Source: Paracoccus tegillarcae (GTDB lineage: Bacteria; Pseudomonadota; Alphaproteobacteria; Rhodobacterales; Rhodobacteraceae). Taken from it: a stretch of 64,000 bases of DNA. The notes under the pieces are model-generated. The model did not search any database. It was not told where the DNA came from and was given only the letters and a program-made list of their open reading frames with translations. The stretch lies in NCBI RefSeq assembly GCF_002847305.1, contig NZ_CP025408.1, positions 1,100,001-1,164,000 of the forward strand, given 5' to 3'. Both the position numbers and the translations under genes were made by a program. This document shows positions 1 to 9,788 of this stretch, piece by piece. Position 1 is the stretch's first letter, and every line of letters begins with the position of its first letter.

Positions 1-248
1 AGATCGACGACCCGCTGGAACTGACGGGGCTTTACGAGGGCATTCCGATGACCGAAAAATCGGTCGCGGATCAGCCGGGCGGGCCGGATATCATCTGGCT
101 GTTCCGCCGCGCGATCCTGGACGAATGGGCAAGCCGGGGCAATGTGACGCTTGGCGATCTGGTCGGTCATATCGTGGTCCATGAATTGGCGCATCACTTC
201 GGCTGGTCGGACGACGATATCGCCCGGATCGACAGGTGGTGGGAATGA
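1..248 (+). CDS. Metallopeptidase family protein (zincin-like, DUF1025 type), 3' part only
   Basis: The reading frame is open from the first bases of the window and ends at a TGA at 246-248, so the start lies upstream. The visible C-terminal part reads through LTGLYEGIPMTEKS and then a zinc-binding HELAHHFGWSDDDI segment, the HExxH signature of the small 'minimal MMP-like' metallopeptidase family (about 120-130 aa in full). An internal ATG at 48 would give only 66 residues and would cut off the conserved LYEGIP motif, so it is not the true start. The stop overlaps the start of the next gene (ATGA), suggesting translational coupling. The substrate of this family is unknown. Confidence 0.85.
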   Translation, partial: IDDPLELTGLYEGIPMTEKSVADQPGGPDIIWLFRRAILDEWASRGNVTLGDLVGHIVVHELAHHFGWSDDDIARIDRWWE

Positions 249-1195
249 CCCAGGACCCGATCCTGACCATCACCCTGAACCCGGCGCTGGATCTGTCCAC
301 CGCCGCCGATGAGGTGCGCCCGGAACTCAAACTGCGCTGCGACAAGCCGTTGGTCGATCCCGGGGGCGGTGGCATCAATGTCAGCCGCGCCATCCGCATC
401 CTGGGCGGCACCTCGGCGGCACTGGTGGCTTTGGGTGGTGCGACCGGCACGCGGATCGCAGAGCTGCTTAAGGCTGATGGCCTCAAGGTGATGCGCCTTA
501 CCGCGCCGGGTGAAACGCGGCAGTCGCTGGCCGTCACCGATCGCGCCAGCGGCAAGCAGTTCCGCTTTGTGCTGCCGGGGCCGGAGTGGCACCGCGCCAA
601 TGTGGCCGATGCCATGTCCGCCATCGCCGAGGCCGCCCGCGCCGGTGGCTGGGTGGTGCTGTCAGGATCGAACCCGCCGGGCGTCCCCGCCGGTTTCGCA
701 CAAATGCTGGCGGTGCGGCTGAAAGACAGCGCCGCGCGACTGCTGGTCGACACCTCAGGCGAGGCTTTGCGGGCCATTGCGGCCTCATCCACGCCGGTCG
801 ATGTGTTGCGGATGGACAGCCACGAGGCGCAGGACCTTGCAGGGCGCGATCTGCCGCTGCGCAGCGACAGCGCCGCATTCGCCGCCGGGCTGGTAAGGGA
901 TGGCGTGGCCCACGCGGTGATCGTGGCGCGCGGCGCCGATGGCTCGGTGATCGCCGGACAGGACGGCTGCTGGCATGCCGAGGCGGCGAAAGTGCCGGTC
1001 GTCAGTGCCGTGGGCGCGGGCGACAGCTTTGTCGCCGGGTTCCTGCGCGCGACCGCGCAAAACCAGCCGGTCGATCAGGCGCTGGCGCTTGGTGCCGCTG
1101 CCGCATCCGCCGCCTGCATGACACCCGCGACCGAGCTTTGCCACGCCAAGGATGTCTGGCAGCTTTACGAAGAACGTGTGGTGACGCGGCTTTAG
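245..1195 (+). CDS. pfkB: PfkB-family hexose-phosphate kinase (6-phosphofructokinase II / 1-phosphofructokinase type)
   Basis: A 316-residue ribokinase-fold sugar kinase. The N-terminus TLNPALDLSTAADEVRPELK, the glycine-rich PGGGGINVSRAI segment and the C-terminal ATP-site motif SAVGAGDSFVAGF are the diagnostic PfkB signatures, with the catalytic Asp in GAGDS. The N-terminal half (KLRC...PGGGGIN.ARAI...GGATG) is closer to E. coli PfkB than to FruK, so phosphorylation of fructose-6-phosphate is the best guess, though tagatose-6-P or fructose-1-P cannot be excluded. An upstream in-frame GTG at 236 exists, but ATG at 245 overlaps the previous stop as ATGA and matches the family start. No fru PTS genes are nearby. 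Confidence 0.85.
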   Translation: MTQDPILTITLNPALDLSTAADEVRPELKLRCDKPLVDPGGGGINVSRAIRILGGTSAALVALGGATGTRIAELLKADGLKVMRLTAPGETRQSLAVTDRASGKQFRFVLPGPEWHRANVADAMSAIAEAARAGGWVVLSGSNPPGVPAGFAQMLAVRLKDSAARLLVDTSGEALRAIAASSTPVDVLRMDSHEAQDLAGRDLPLRSDSAAFAAGLVRDGVAHAVIVARGADGSVIAGQDGCWHAEAAKVPVVSAVGAGDSFVAGFLRATAQNQPVDQALALGAAAASAACMTPATELCHAKDVWQLYEERVVTRL

Positions 1196-1230
1196 GCCGT
1201 TGGCTTGAGGGGCGTTATGCGGTTCTTCGA

Positions 1231-2397
1231 TTAGGCGGCCGGCATCCGCGCCTCGATCATGCCGGCATACCAACTGCTGCCTGCGGGGATCGCGTCGTCG
1301 TTGAAATTATAGGCAGGGTGATGAACCATCGCGGTGTCGCCATTGCCGACCCAGATATAGGCGCCGGGGCGTTCGTTCAGCATGAAACTGAAATCCTCGC
1401 CGCCCATCATCGGCTGCATCTCCATATCGACATCGCCAGAGATGCCGCGTGCCACGTCAGCGGCCCAGTCCGTCGCCTCTTCGTTGTTCATGGTGACCGG
1501 ATAACCGCGCTGATAATCGACATCGGCATGTGCCCCCATGGCCGCCGCTACATTGGTCGCGACGCGGGTGATGCCCTCTTCCAACTGATCGCGCACCCCG
1601 GCCTCGAGGCTGCGTGCTGTGCCTTTCAGCTTGACCACTTGCGGGATGACGTTATGCGCGCTCGAATCCGTCTCGACCACGCAGGTCGACACCACCGCAT
1701 TCTTCAGTGGGTCGATATTCCGCGACACAATGGATTGCAGCGCCACAATGATCTGCGCGGCGGTCAAGGTCGTGTCGATGCACTCATGCGGCTTGGCAGC
1801 ATGGCCGCCCTTGCCGGTCAGCGTGATGTCGAACTGATCCGCCGCCGCCATCATCGCGCCGGGCCGGATCGAGAACTGCCCCACCGCCATGCCCGGCATG
1901 TTGTGCATCCCGTAAAATTCCTGAATGCCCCAGCGATCGACCAGCCCGTCCTCCAGCATCGCGCGGCCGCCCGCGCCGCCTTCTTCGGCGGGCTGGAAAA
2001 TCACGATGGCGGTTCCGTCAAAATTACGCGTCTCGGCCAGATATTTCGCCGCGCCCAGCAGCATCGCCGTGTGCCCGTCATGGCCGCATGCATGCATCTT
2101 GCCCGGTGTCTTGGAAGCATAGTCAACGCCGGTCTGTTCGATGATCGGCAGCGCATCCATATCGGCGCGCAACCCGATCACGCGGCCTTGCGTATCGGTC
2201 TTGCCCTTGATGACGCCAACCACGCCGGTCTGCCCAATGCCTTCGGTCACCTCATCCACGCCGAAGTCGCGCAGCAGATCTGCGACGCGGCCGGCGGTGC
2301 GATGCACCTCATACAACAGTTCAGGATGCTCGTGAAAATCGCGCCGCCACGCAGTGATTTCGGGCAGCAACTCGGCAAATCGGTTCTTCGGCGGCAT
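1231..2397 (-). CDS. M20-family amidohydrolase (hippurate hydrolase / N-acyl-amino-acid deacylase type)
   Basis: A 388-residue metal-dependent amidohydrolase. The zinc-ligand motif MHACGHDGHTAMLL, the catalytic-glutamate motif QPAEEGGAGG and the late MMGGEDFSFML segment are those of the M20D group that removes acyl groups from amino acids (hippuricase, IAA-amino-acid hydrolase, AmiA/HipO-like). The frame extends 52 codons upstream, but ATG at 2397 has a strong Shine-Dalgarno (GGAAGGAGA) and gives the normal family start (FAELLPEITAWRRDFHEHPE). Cytoplasmic, with no signal peptide. It sits alone on this strand between a kinase gene and a secreted protein gene. The exact substrate cannot be read from sequence. 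Confidence 0.88.
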   Translation of the reverse strand: MPPKNRFAELLPEITAWRRDFHEHPELLYEVHRTAGRVADLLRDFGVDEVTEGIGQTGVVGVIKGKTDTQGRVIGLRADMDALPIIEQTGVDYASKTPGKMHACGHDGHTAMLLGAAKYLAETRNFDGTAIVIFQPAEEGGAGGRAMLEDGLVDRWGIQEFYGMHNMPGMAVGQFSIRPGAMMAAADQFDITLTGKGGHAAKPHECIDTTLTAAQIIVALQSIVSRNIDPLKNAVVSTCVVETDSSAHNVIPQVVKLKGTARSLEAGVRDQLEEGITRVATNVAAAMGAHADVDYQRGYPVTMNNEEATDWAADVARGISGDVDMEMQPMMGGEDFSFMLNERPGAYIWVGNGDTAMVHHPAYNFNDDAIPAGSSWYAGMIEARMPAA

Positions 2398-2517
2398 GAC
2401 TGATCTCCTTCCGCAACAGAGTAAACTTTTCTGCCGCCCCTGCAAAGGGTCTGTGCGCGGCGCTGCACGATCAGGCTTGCAACCGGGAATGCGGCACGTG
2501 TATTGCCGAGCGCAGCG

Positions 2518-2545
2518 AAAAGGCCCCGCCATTGCGGCGGGGCCT
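2518..2545 (-). terminator. Intrinsic terminator of the PRC-barrel gene
   Basis: A perfect 10-bp inverted repeat (AGGCCCCGCC / GGCGGGGCCT, 5-nt loop) is followed on the minus strand by TTT. It lies 27 bases past the stop of the PRC-barrel gene and insulates it from the downstream amidohydrolase gene. Confidence 0.85.
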
Positions 2546-2571
2546 GATAACACGCTGTGTCCGACAACTCG

Positions 2572-3936
2572 TCAGGGCGTCAGCATCACCGGTTGATCGT
2601 CAGCCAGTGCTGCATTTTCATCATATTCGTAATCGCGCGCGCGCTCGACATCGGCCTCGGTCATCTCGGCCAGCGTCAGATTGCCGTCGGCAACACTGAC
2701 ATTGCCCATCGGGACCGGCACAATCTTGTCGCCGATGTCCAGAAACCCGCCCGAGCTGAGCAGCAGGTATTGCTGGCCATCAACGTCGATGACAGCTTCC
2801 GGATTGCCCAGATTCTCGCCACCGGCCGTCATGACGTCCATGCCCATCAGATCGCCAACAGTCATGGTCGTGCCATCGCCCGCAGCGGCCTGTTCCGGAG
2901 CCTCTTCCGACTGGCCTTCATCCTGGGCCTGTCCGTCCTCGGCCTGTTGCCCGGCCTGACGCTGCTCTCGTTCTTCGGTGGTCTCGATGACGATTTCGGG
3001 ATCGCCGTCGACCTGCACCTCGACCGAGGGCTGTTCGGCCATGCTGATCGTTACATTCGGCTCGGCGCCTGCGAACGAGATTTCGGGATCGGCGCGGGTG
3101 AATTCGATCTGCGGCGGTTCTTGCGAGGTCACGAAATTCACGACCGGGCGCTGTTCGGCGATCTCGACATCCCCCGAAACGTCCTCGACCCCGCCGGCAT
3201 CGGCCTGCTCCTGCGTCTCGTCGGGCGCCGTTTCACCATCGCCCACGCCCAGATCGATTTCCAGCTCGGGTTCGGCCTGTGTCACAGTCACTTCCGGTTC
3301 TCCCTGGACGACCTCGACCTGCGGATCGGCTTCGGTGACCGAGACTTCGGGATCGCTCTCGAGCACATAGATGCGCGGTGCGGGCATGGTGACGCGCACG
3401 TTGATCGTCGGGATCTCGACCGAGATCTCGGGCTGTCCCTGCTCGACGTCGATCTGCGAGGCGCCTTCCTGGACGCTGACCTGCGGCTGCGAGCGGGTGA
3501 CCGTCACCTCGGGCTGCGGCACGCGGACATCGACGTTGGGTTCGGGAATCCGTACCTGCGCCTCGCCCGTGATCGTGGCTTCCTGCGTGGTGTCGACAGT
3601 CGCTGTCGTCGCGTCTGTTTCGGTTTCGGTTTCGGATTCCGTTTCAGTTGCCTGGTCGCTGTCGGTGGCCTGCGCATCGCCACTCAGTACGGCCTGGATG
3701 TCGGCACATTCCTGCGCGATGTCGTCGTTCACCGCGGTGGCGACACGTTGCGGATCGGCCCCCTCGATCGAACCGTCCTGCTCTAGGATAAATTGTCCGA
3801 GCGCCTGACATTCAGCGCTTTTCCCCTCCAGTTCGGCGGTGTCCACATTCAATGTCTGCGCCGCCGCCATGCCGGCGATGGTCATTGTCAGGGCGGTTCC
3901 CGCCATAAGCGACTTCAGTTTTAGATGCGAATTCAT
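2572..3936 (-). CDS. Secreted PRC-barrel domain protein with a proline/valine beta-strand repeat
   Basis: A 454-residue exported protein. Residues 1-26 form a Sec signal peptide (hydrophobic core ending AGMAAAQ). Residues about 85-120 are a Thr/Glu/Asp-rich linker. Residues about 125-228 and 258-318 hold many copies of a degenerate unit of about 10 residues, [EDQ]P-[EQ]-[VI]-x-[VI] followed by 4-5 residues (for example EPEVTVTQ, DPQVEVVQ, QPEISVEI). After a Gln/Glu-rich stretch the C-terminus (about 358-430) resembles a PRC-barrel (GDLMGMDVMTAGGENLG...GGFLDIGDKIVPVPM). The protein is very acidic. The repeat resembles stacked beta-strands, so a periplasmic structural or binding role is inferred; no enzyme motif is visible. 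The gene is monocistronic, with AGGGAGAGAGG before the ATG and its own terminator. Confidence 0.8.
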   Translation of the reverse strand: MNSHLKLKSLMAGTALTMTIAGMAAAQTLNVDTAELEGKSAECQALGQFILEQDGSIEGADPQRVATAVNDDIAQECADIQAVLSGDAQATDSDQATETESETETETDATTATVDTTQEATITGEAQVRIPEPNVDVRVPQPEVTVTRSQPQVSVQEGASQIDVEQGQPEISVEIPTINVRVTMPAPRIYVLESDPEVSVTEADPQVEVVQGEPEVTVTQAEPELEIDLGVGDGETAPDETQEQADAGGVEDVSGDVEIAEQRPVVNFVTSQEPPQIEFTRADPEISFAGAEPNVTISMAEQPSVEVQVDGDPEIVIETTEEREQRQAGQQAEDGQAQDEGQSEEAPEQAAAGDGTTMTVGDLMGMDVMTAGGENLGNPEAVIDVDGQQYLLLSSGGFLDIGDKIVPVPMGNVSVADGNLTLAEMTEADVERARDYEYDENAALADDQPVMLTP

Positions 3937-4114
3937 CTTGGCCTCTCTCCCTTATTCGATTTGTCTGCCAACGCGCTAAGGCACCGGCATCGCATCAAGA
4001 AAAGTCGAGATAAGCAGACTTGTTCCGTTGATAATTGTTAGGGTTAAGACGGGATTTGCATGCCGGATTGAGTCGCGGCGACAGTCAGTCGTCGACCCCT
4101 GGGGTCAGATGTCG

Positions 4115-5959
4115 TCACTCATGCGTGACCGGATCAATCAGAACACGGTGACCCGGTGTGATCTCTTTATAGACCGAGGGCGGCGCCTCGTAGTCAATCG
4201 GGTGGATGGGCGAGGGAATCGGCTTGAAGCTCAGATCCTCGCTGATCTTCTTTTCGCGCGGATCAGCCACCGGCACTGCCAGCATCAACTGCTTGGTATA
4301 ACTGTGCTGGGGGTTTTCGAAGACCTGCTGTCGCGTGCCCATCTCAACGATGCGGCCAAGATACATGACGCCGACATAATGGCTGACGCGTTCGACCACG
4401 GCCATGTCATGGCTGATGAACAACATCGAGATGCCCAGATCCTGCTGCAGCTCCATCAGCAGGTTCAGCACCTGCGCCTGCACCGACACGTCCAGCGCCG
4501 ACACCGCCTCATCCGCGACGATCAGCTTGGGGTTCAACGCCAGCGCACGGGCAATGGCGATCCGCTGACGCTGACCGCCTGACATTTCATGCGGATAGCG
4601 GCGCATGAAATGGCGCGGCAACTCGACCCGGTCGAACAACGCGGCAATGCGATCCTGCCGTTCGCTGCGGCTGCCGATGCCATAGTTCTGCATCGGCTCG
4701 GCCACCTGATCGTACAGTTTCATCTGCGGATCAAGGCTGGCAAACGGGTCCTGAAAGATCATCTGCATATCGCGCCGCGCCTTGCGCAGGTCGGATGGTC
4801 GCAGGGCCAGAATGTCGGTGCCGTCCAGCGTCACGCTGCCCGAGTCGGGATCGACGAGACGCAGGATCGATCGCGCGACGGTAGATTTCCCCGAACCCGA
4901 TTCGCCCACCAGTGACATCGTTTCGCCACTGTTGATCTTGAAGGACACGTCCTCGACCGCATGAACCTGCGCCACCGTGCGCTTGAGAATGCCGCCCTTG
5001 ACCGCAAACCGCGTGGTCAGGTGCTGCACTTCCAGCAGCGTTCGCGGGTCTTTCGATATCACCGGATCGGCCGCCTCGCGCGAGCCGTCCTTCATCAGCC
5101 GCATCGGTTCTGGCGCAGATTTGCCAGTCATTTCACCAAGGCGCGGCACGGCGGCCAGCAGCATCTTGGTGTAGTCCTCGCGCGGGTTCTCGAAGATCTG
5201 TTCGACCGGGCCTTCCTCGACCTTGTTGCCGCGATACATGACGACCACGCGGTCGGCCATTTGCGCAACCACCGCCATGTCATGGGTGATGAACATCACG
5301 GCAATCTGCTTTTCACGCTTCAGGCGGTCGATCAGCGCCAGGATCTCGGCCTGAATGGTCACGTCCAGCGCCGTGGTCGGTTCGTCGCAGATCAGCAGGC
5401 GCGGTTCGCAGGCCATGGCGATGGCGATCACGATGCGCTGGCGCATACCGCCGGACAACTCGTGCGGGTATTGGTCCAGACGACGCTCTGGTTCGGGAAT
5501 GCGGACCTGGCGCAGGATCTCCAACGCCTTTGCGCGGGCATCCTTCTTGGCCAGACCGCGATGGACGATCAGACCTTCGGTCAGTTGATCGCCAATGGTG
5601 AAAACCGGGTTCAGCGCGGTCATCGGCTCTTGGAAGATCATGCCGATCTGATTGCCGCGAATGTCGCGCATGATCGGCGTTTTCTGCTGGGCAAGATCCA
5701 CCACCTCGCCGTCGCCGCGATCAAACATCAGCTTGCCATTGGTGATCTCGCCGCCGCCGAATTCGACCAGCCGCATCAGCGAAAGCGAACTGACCGACTT
5801 GCCCGAACCGGACTCGCCCACGACGCAAACGCACTCGCCGGGCTTGATATCGAAGCTGACATCATTGACGCCAACGACGATGCCGTCATTCGTCTCGAAT
5901 TCGACGCGCAGGTTCTCAATCGAAACAAGTGGTTTTTCGTCCAGCATCCGTCGTTCCAT
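4115..5959 (-). CDS. Peptide/nickel ABC transporter ATPase, two ATP-binding domains in one chain
   Basis: A 614-residue protein with two complete ABC cassettes, equivalent to a DppD-DppF fusion (GsiA/YejF type). The first has Walker A GESGSGKS at residues 48-55 and signature LSGGMRQR. The second has another GESGSGKS near residue 355 and signature [14 protein letters not shown], each with a Walker B aspartate ([16 protein letters not shown]). Both carry the oligopeptide-ATPase tail. It is transcribed away from three binding-protein genes and two permease genes that start at 6218, and almost surely powers that importer. A second ATG four codons downstream (MLDEKPLV, at 5947) is an alternative start with a similar ribosome-binding context. 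Confidence 0.92.
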   Translation of the reverse strand: MERRMLDEKPLVSIENLRVEFETNDGIVVGVNDVSFDIKPGECVCVVGESGSGKSVSSLSLMRLVEFGGGEITNGKLMFDRGDGEVVDLAQQKTPIMRDIRGNQIGMIFQEPMTALNPVFTIGDQLTEGLIVHRGLAKKDARAKALEILRQVRIPEPERRLDQYPHELSGGMRQRIVIAIAMACEPRLLICDEPTTALDVTIQAEILALIDRLKREKQIAVMFITHDMAVVAQMADRVVVMYRGNKVEEGPVEQIFENPREDYTKMLLAAVPRLGEMTGKSAPEPMRLMKDGSREAADPVISKDPRTLLEVQHLTTRFAVKGGILKRTVAQVHAVEDVSFKINSGETMSLVGESGSGKSTVARSILRLVDPDSGSVTLDGTDILALRPSDLRKARRDMQMIFQDPFASLDPQMKLYDQVAEPMQNYGIGSRSERQDRIAALFDRVELPRHFMRRYPHEMSGGQRQRIAIARALALNPKLIVADEAVSALDVSVQAQVLNLLMELQQDLGISMLFISHDMAVVERVSHYVGVMYLGRIVEMGTRQQVFENPQHSYTKQLMLAVPVADPREKKISEDLSFKPIPSPIHPIDYEAPPSVYKEITPGHRVLIDPVTHE

Positions 5960-6217
5960 TCATGATGACCGGCCAAAGGCTAGCCCGCCCGGCGAAAAAG
6001 TCAAAGCAGAAAGCTCCGGAAATCCGAGTCGCGATTAGGCTTGCTTTCGAAGCGGGTCTCGGCTGAAAGTATGGCATTCCGCCCGCCCAACGAGGCAGAA
6101 GCCAGACCACCAGGGAGTGACGGCCATCAATGCCGCCGAAACAGAACAATACCAATCTCAATCGCGCCCTGCGTGTATCTGCCCGCTGACCGGGTTTACC
6201 AACAGGGAGCTATCTAA

Positions 6218-7921
6218 ATGAAACTGAGAACCATTTTGCTGGGCGCTGCGGCGACGGCAGTCATGGCCCCAGCCGCATTTGCAGAACGTGGCGCAGATGG
6301 GCAGGTGAACATCATCTATTGGCAAGCGCCATCGACGATGAACCCCTATCTGTCCTCGGGCACCAAGGATGTCGAGGCTGCCAGCCTGGTCCTGGAAGGG
6401 CTGGCCGGCTTTAACGAAAAAGGCGAGGTCATCCCAAAGCTGGCGGCCGAGATCCCCAGCCTTGAAAACGGCGGCATCAGCGAAGACCTGAAAACCGTCA
6501 CCTGGAAGATCCAGGAAGGCCTGACCTGGTCGGATGGCACCCCTGTGACCTCGGCCGATGCGAAATTCACCGCTGATTACTGCCTGCATCCCGAAGGTGG
6601 CTGCGCGCAGGCGGCGCGTTACGAAGGCATCGCCTCGATCGACACGCCCGATGATCTGACGGTCGTGATCAACTTTACCGAGGCCCGCCCCAACCCGTTC
6701 ACGGCATTCACAGGTGCGCAATCGCCGATCCTGCAGGCCGCGCAATTCGCGGATTGCCTTGGCGCCGCTGCCTCGACCTGTACCGATCAGAACTTCAACC
6801 CGATCGGCACCGGCCCGTTCCGCGTGACCGAATTCCGCACCAATGACGTCGTCTCGCTGGAAGCCAACCCCGAATACCGCGACCCGGCCAAGCCGGCCTT
6901 CGCGACCGTCAACCTCAAGGGTGGCGGCGACGCGGCTGCGGCGGGTCGTTCGGTTCTGGAAACCGGCGAATATGACTATGCCTGGAACCTGCAGCTGGCG
7001 CCCGACGTGCTGGCCGGGATGGAGGCCGCAGGCCAGGGTCAGCTGGTCACCGGCTTTGGCACGCTGGTCGAGCGGATCGAAATGAACATGACCAACCCGT
7101 CGGCCGATCTGGGTGCCGATGTGCGCTCGACCGTGGCCGAGCCGCATCCGATCCTGTCGGATGAACGTGTTCGCCGCGCGCTGTCCATGGCCATCGACCG
7201 CACCCTGCTGACCGAAATCGGCTATGGCACTGCGGGCCGTCCGACCTGCAACCTGGTACCCGCGCCGGAAATGTTCGCGTCAGACAATACCGACTGCATC
7301 GAACAGGATGTCGAAGGCGCCAAGGCGTTGCTGGGCGAAGCCGGCTGGACCGTCGGCGGCGATGGCATCCGCGAAAAAGACGGCATGAAGCTGTCGCTGC
7401 TTTACCAGACCAGCGTCAACGCCGTGCGTCAGGATTTCCAGGCGCTGATCAAGCAGTGGTGGTCAGAAATCGGCGTTGAGACGGAACTGAAAACCATCGA
7501 TGGTTCGGTCTTCTTTGGCGGTGACGCGGGTTCGCCCGACACCTTCCAGAAGTTCTATGCCGATGTCGAAATGTACGCCAACAACTTCGATGGCACCGAC
7601 CCGGAGCCCTATCTGGCACAGTATACCTGCGAAAAGATCCCCGGCCCGGACAACCAGTGGCAGGGCGAAAACGTCAACCGCTTCTGCGACGAGGCATATG
7701 ACGCCAAGGTCGTCGAACTGGGCAAGACAGGCGAGATCGAGGCACGCGCCACGCTGGCCAAGGAACTGAACGACATGCTGACCAAGGAAAGCATGGTCGT
7801 CGTACCGCTGGTCGATCGCGGTCGTGTCTCGGCGCATTCCAACACGCTTGGCGGTGTCGTCCTGAACACCTGGGACAGTGAAATCTGGAACGCAGCCGAC
7901 TGGTATCGTATCAAAGAGTAA
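6218..7921 (+). CDS. Peptide-type ABC transporter substrate-binding protein (family 5), copy 1
   Basis: A 567-residue periplasmic solute-binding protein of the SBP_bac_5 (DppA/OppA) family. The signal peptide ends AAFA|ERG. Family features include the early VNIIYWQAPSTMNPYLS segment, the LTWSDGTPVTSADAKFTADYC motif, and the RVRRALSMAIDR helix. It is the first of three tandem paralogues that share the ERG(A/S/E)xGxL start, paired cysteines (C..GGC, SxCTxQNF), the WWSEIGV segment and the DxWN C-terminus. An AGGGAG Shine-Dalgarno precedes the ATG. A stem-loop follows the gene at 7939. The ligand is not known; di- or oligopeptide is the default family guess. Confidence 0.92.
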   Translation: MKLRTILLGAAATAVMAPAAFAERGADGQVNIIYWQAPSTMNPYLSSGTKDVEAASLVLEGLAGFNEKGEVIPKLAAEIPSLENGGISEDLKTVTWKIQEGLTWSDGTPVTSADAKFTADYCLHPEGGCAQAARYEGIASIDTPDDLTVVINFTEARPNPFTAFTGAQSPILQAAQFADCLGAAASTCTDQNFNPIGTGPFRVTEFRTNDVVSLEANPEYRDPAKPAFATVNLKGGGDAAAAGRSVLETGEYDYAWNLQLAPDVLAGMEAAGQGQLVTGFGTLVERIEMNMTNPSADLGADVRSTVAEPHPILSDERVRRALSMAIDRTLLTEIGYGTAGRPTCNLVPAPEMFASDNTDCIEQDVEGAKALLGEAGWTVGGDGIREKDGMKLSLLYQTSVNAVRQDFQALIKQWWSEIGVETELKTIDGSVFFGGDAGSPDTFQKFYADVEMYANNFDGTDPEPYLAQYTCEKIPGPDNQWQGENVNRFCDEAYDAKVVELGKTGEIEARATLAKELNDMLTKESMVVVPLVDRGRVSAHSNTLGGVVLNTWDSEIWNAADWYRIKE

Positions 7922-7938
7922 GCCATCCTTGCATAGGT

Positions 7939-7963
7939 CGTGGCCCCGCCAGTCGGGGCCACG
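7939..7963 (+). other. GC-rich intercistronic stem-loop after binding-protein gene 1
   Basis: A perfect 10-bp inverted repeat (CGTGGCCCCG / CGGGGCCACG) with a 5-nt loop lies in the 71-bp gap between the first and second binding-protein genes. There is no T-run, so it more likely protects the upstream mRNA 3' end or attenuates read-through than fully terminates. Confidence 0.7.
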
Positions 7964-7992
7964 CGGCAATTCAAACGACAGGGAGAAGTAGA

Positions 7993-9699
7993 ATGTCCAA
8001 GATCAGAACCGGGCTATTTGCGGCGACCGCGCTCGCAGGCCTTTCGTCAGCGGCCATGGCCGAGCGCGGCAGCGACGGGCAGTTGAACCTGCTGCTGTGG
8101 CAGGCACCGTCGACAATGAACACCTATCTGTCCACCGGCACCAAGGACATGCTGGCGTCTTCTCTCGTCCTTGAGCCGCTGGCGACCTTCGGTCCCGACG
8201 GCACATTCATTCCGCGCCTCGCAGCCGAGGTCCCGACGCTGGAAAATGGCGGCATTTCCGAAGACCTGACGACGGTCACCTGGAAGCTGAAAGAAGGGCT
8301 GAAATGGTCCGACGGCAGCGACGTGACCTCTGAGGACGTCAAGTTCACCGCCGACTATTGCATGAACGAAGAGGGCGGCTGTTCGCAGGGTGCAAAGTTT
8401 TACGGCATCAGCAGCATCGAGGCGGTCGATCCGCTGACGATCAAGATCACCTATGATGGCCCCCGCCCCAACCCCTATGACGCCTTTGTCGGCGCACAGG
8501 CCCCTGTCCTGCAAAAGGCACAGTTCGAAAGCTGCATGGGCGCGGCGGCTGCCAGCTGTACCGAGCAGAATTTCGGCCCAATCGGAACGGGCCCGTTCCG
8601 GGTTGTCGAATTCCGCACCAATGACGTCGCCACGCTGGAGGCCAATCCCGAATACCGCGAGGCCGACAAACCCGCCTTTGCCACGCTGAACATGAAGGGC
8701 GGCGGCGATTCCAACGCAGCGGCCCGTGCGGTTCTGGAAACCGGCGAATACGACTATGCTTGGAACATCCAGATCGCGCCTGACGTGCTGGACGGCATGT
8801 TGGCGGCGGGCAATGGCCGGCTTGAGGTCGACTTTGGCTCGACCACCGAGCACCTCAAGATGAACATGACCGACCCGTCCTCCAGCCTGCCCGAGGGCGA
8901 GCGTTCGACACTGGCACACCCGCACCCGATCCTGTCGGATGTGAATGTGCGCCGTGCGCTATCCATGGCCATTGACCGCAACCTCCTGAACGAGATCGGC
9001 TATGGCGACACCGGCAAGGCGACCTGCAACATGGTCGGCGGCCCCGAAGAGTTCGTCGCGGACAATACCGAATGCCTGACCCAGGATATCGAAGGCGCCA
9101 AGGCACTGCTGGAAGAGGCAGGCTGGACCGTCGGCGGCGATGGTGTGCGCGAGAAAGACGGAATGAAGCTGTCCCTGCTGTTCCAGACCAGCGTCAACGC
9201 CGTGCGGCAGGACTTTCAGGCGCTGATCAAGCAGTGGTGGTCCGAGATCGGCGTGGAAACCGAGCTGAAGACCGTTGATGCCAGCGTCTTCTTTGGCAGC
9301 GATCCCGGCTCGCCCGATACGCTGGTCAAGTTCTATGCCGATGTCGAGATGTATACGGACGTCTATGACGGCACCGATCCCGGCACTTTCCTGGCCGAGC
9401 ACAGCTGCGACTCGATCCCGAGCCCCGAGAACCAGTGGCAGGGCGAGAACGCCGCGCGCTTTTGCAACGAAGAGTTCGATGCAATGGCCAAGGAAATGGA
9501 ACAGACCGCTGGCATCGAGGCACGTGCGGAACTGGCCAAGAGGATGAACCTGATCCTGACCAAGGAAGAAATGGTGCTGCAGCCGCTGATCTCGCGTGGT
9601 CGCGTCTCGGTCACCTCCAACGCCCTGGCAGGGTTCGAGATGAACCCCTGGGACAGCGAGTTCTGGAACATCGCCGACTGGACCCGCGCCGCCGAGTGA
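7993..9699 (+). CDS. Peptide-type ABC transporter substrate-binding protein (family 5), copy 2
   Basis: A 568-residue paralogue of the preceding gene with a Sec signal peptide (ending AAMA|ERG). It keeps long identical blocks with copy 1, including LETGEYDYAWN, the RREKDGMKLSLL-like segment with SVNAVRQDFQALIKQWWSEIGVETELKT, and PSPENQWQGEN. Differences concentrate in the ligand-facing middle region (for example LKMNMTDPSSSLPEGERS). This suggests gene duplication followed by specificity drift. CAGGGAGAAG precedes the ATG. A stem-loop follows at 9716. Confidence 0.92.
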   Translation: MSKIRTGLFAATALAGLSSAAMAERGSDGQLNLLLWQAPSTMNTYLSTGTKDMLASSLVLEPLATFGPDGTFIPRLAAEVPTLENGGISEDLTTVTWKLKEGLKWSDGSDVTSEDVKFTADYCMNEEGGCSQGAKFYGISSIEAVDPLTIKITYDGPRPNPYDAFVGAQAPVLQKAQFESCMGAAAASCTEQNFGPIGTGPFRVVEFRTNDVATLEANPEYREADKPAFATLNMKGGGDSNAAARAVLETGEYDYAWNIQIAPDVLDGMLAAGNGRLEVDFGSTTEHLKMNMTDPSSSLPEGERSTLAHPHPILSDVNVRRALSMAIDRNLLNEIGYGDTGKATCNMVGGPEEFVADNTECLTQDIEGAKALLEEAGWTVGGDGVREKDGMKLSLLFQTSVNAVRQDFQALIKQWWSEIGVETELKTVDASVFFGSDPGSPDTLVKFYADVEMYTDVYDGTDPGTFLAEHSCDSIPSPENQWQGENAARFCNEEFDAMAKEMEQTAGIEARAELAKRMNLILTKEEMVLQPLISRGRVSVTSNALAGFEMNPWDSEFWNIADWTRAAE

Positions 9700-9715
9700 C
9701 GGGATAAACCTTGCC

Positions 9716-9743
9716 GCCCCGGCCGCCTGTGCGCGGTCGGGGC
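9716..9743 (+). other. GC-rich intercistronic stem-loop after binding-protein gene 2
   Basis: A 9-bp stem (GCCCCGGCC / GGTCGGGGC, one G-U pair) with a 10-nt loop lies in the 89-bp gap before the third binding-protein gene. There is no T-run. Its placement matches the element after copy 1. Confidence 0.6.
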
Positions 9744-9788
9744 GCGCGCAACCGCAAACCACCCGACTGACGAAAGAAGGCCGCGCCC

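Noticed and set aside
586..2403. Long open frame (605 codons) on the plus strand across pfkB and the amidohydrolase
   Set aside because: It is antisense to the amidohydrolase and out of frame with pfkB, with Arg/His/Ala-rich composition typical of GC-rich shadows and no recognisable family.
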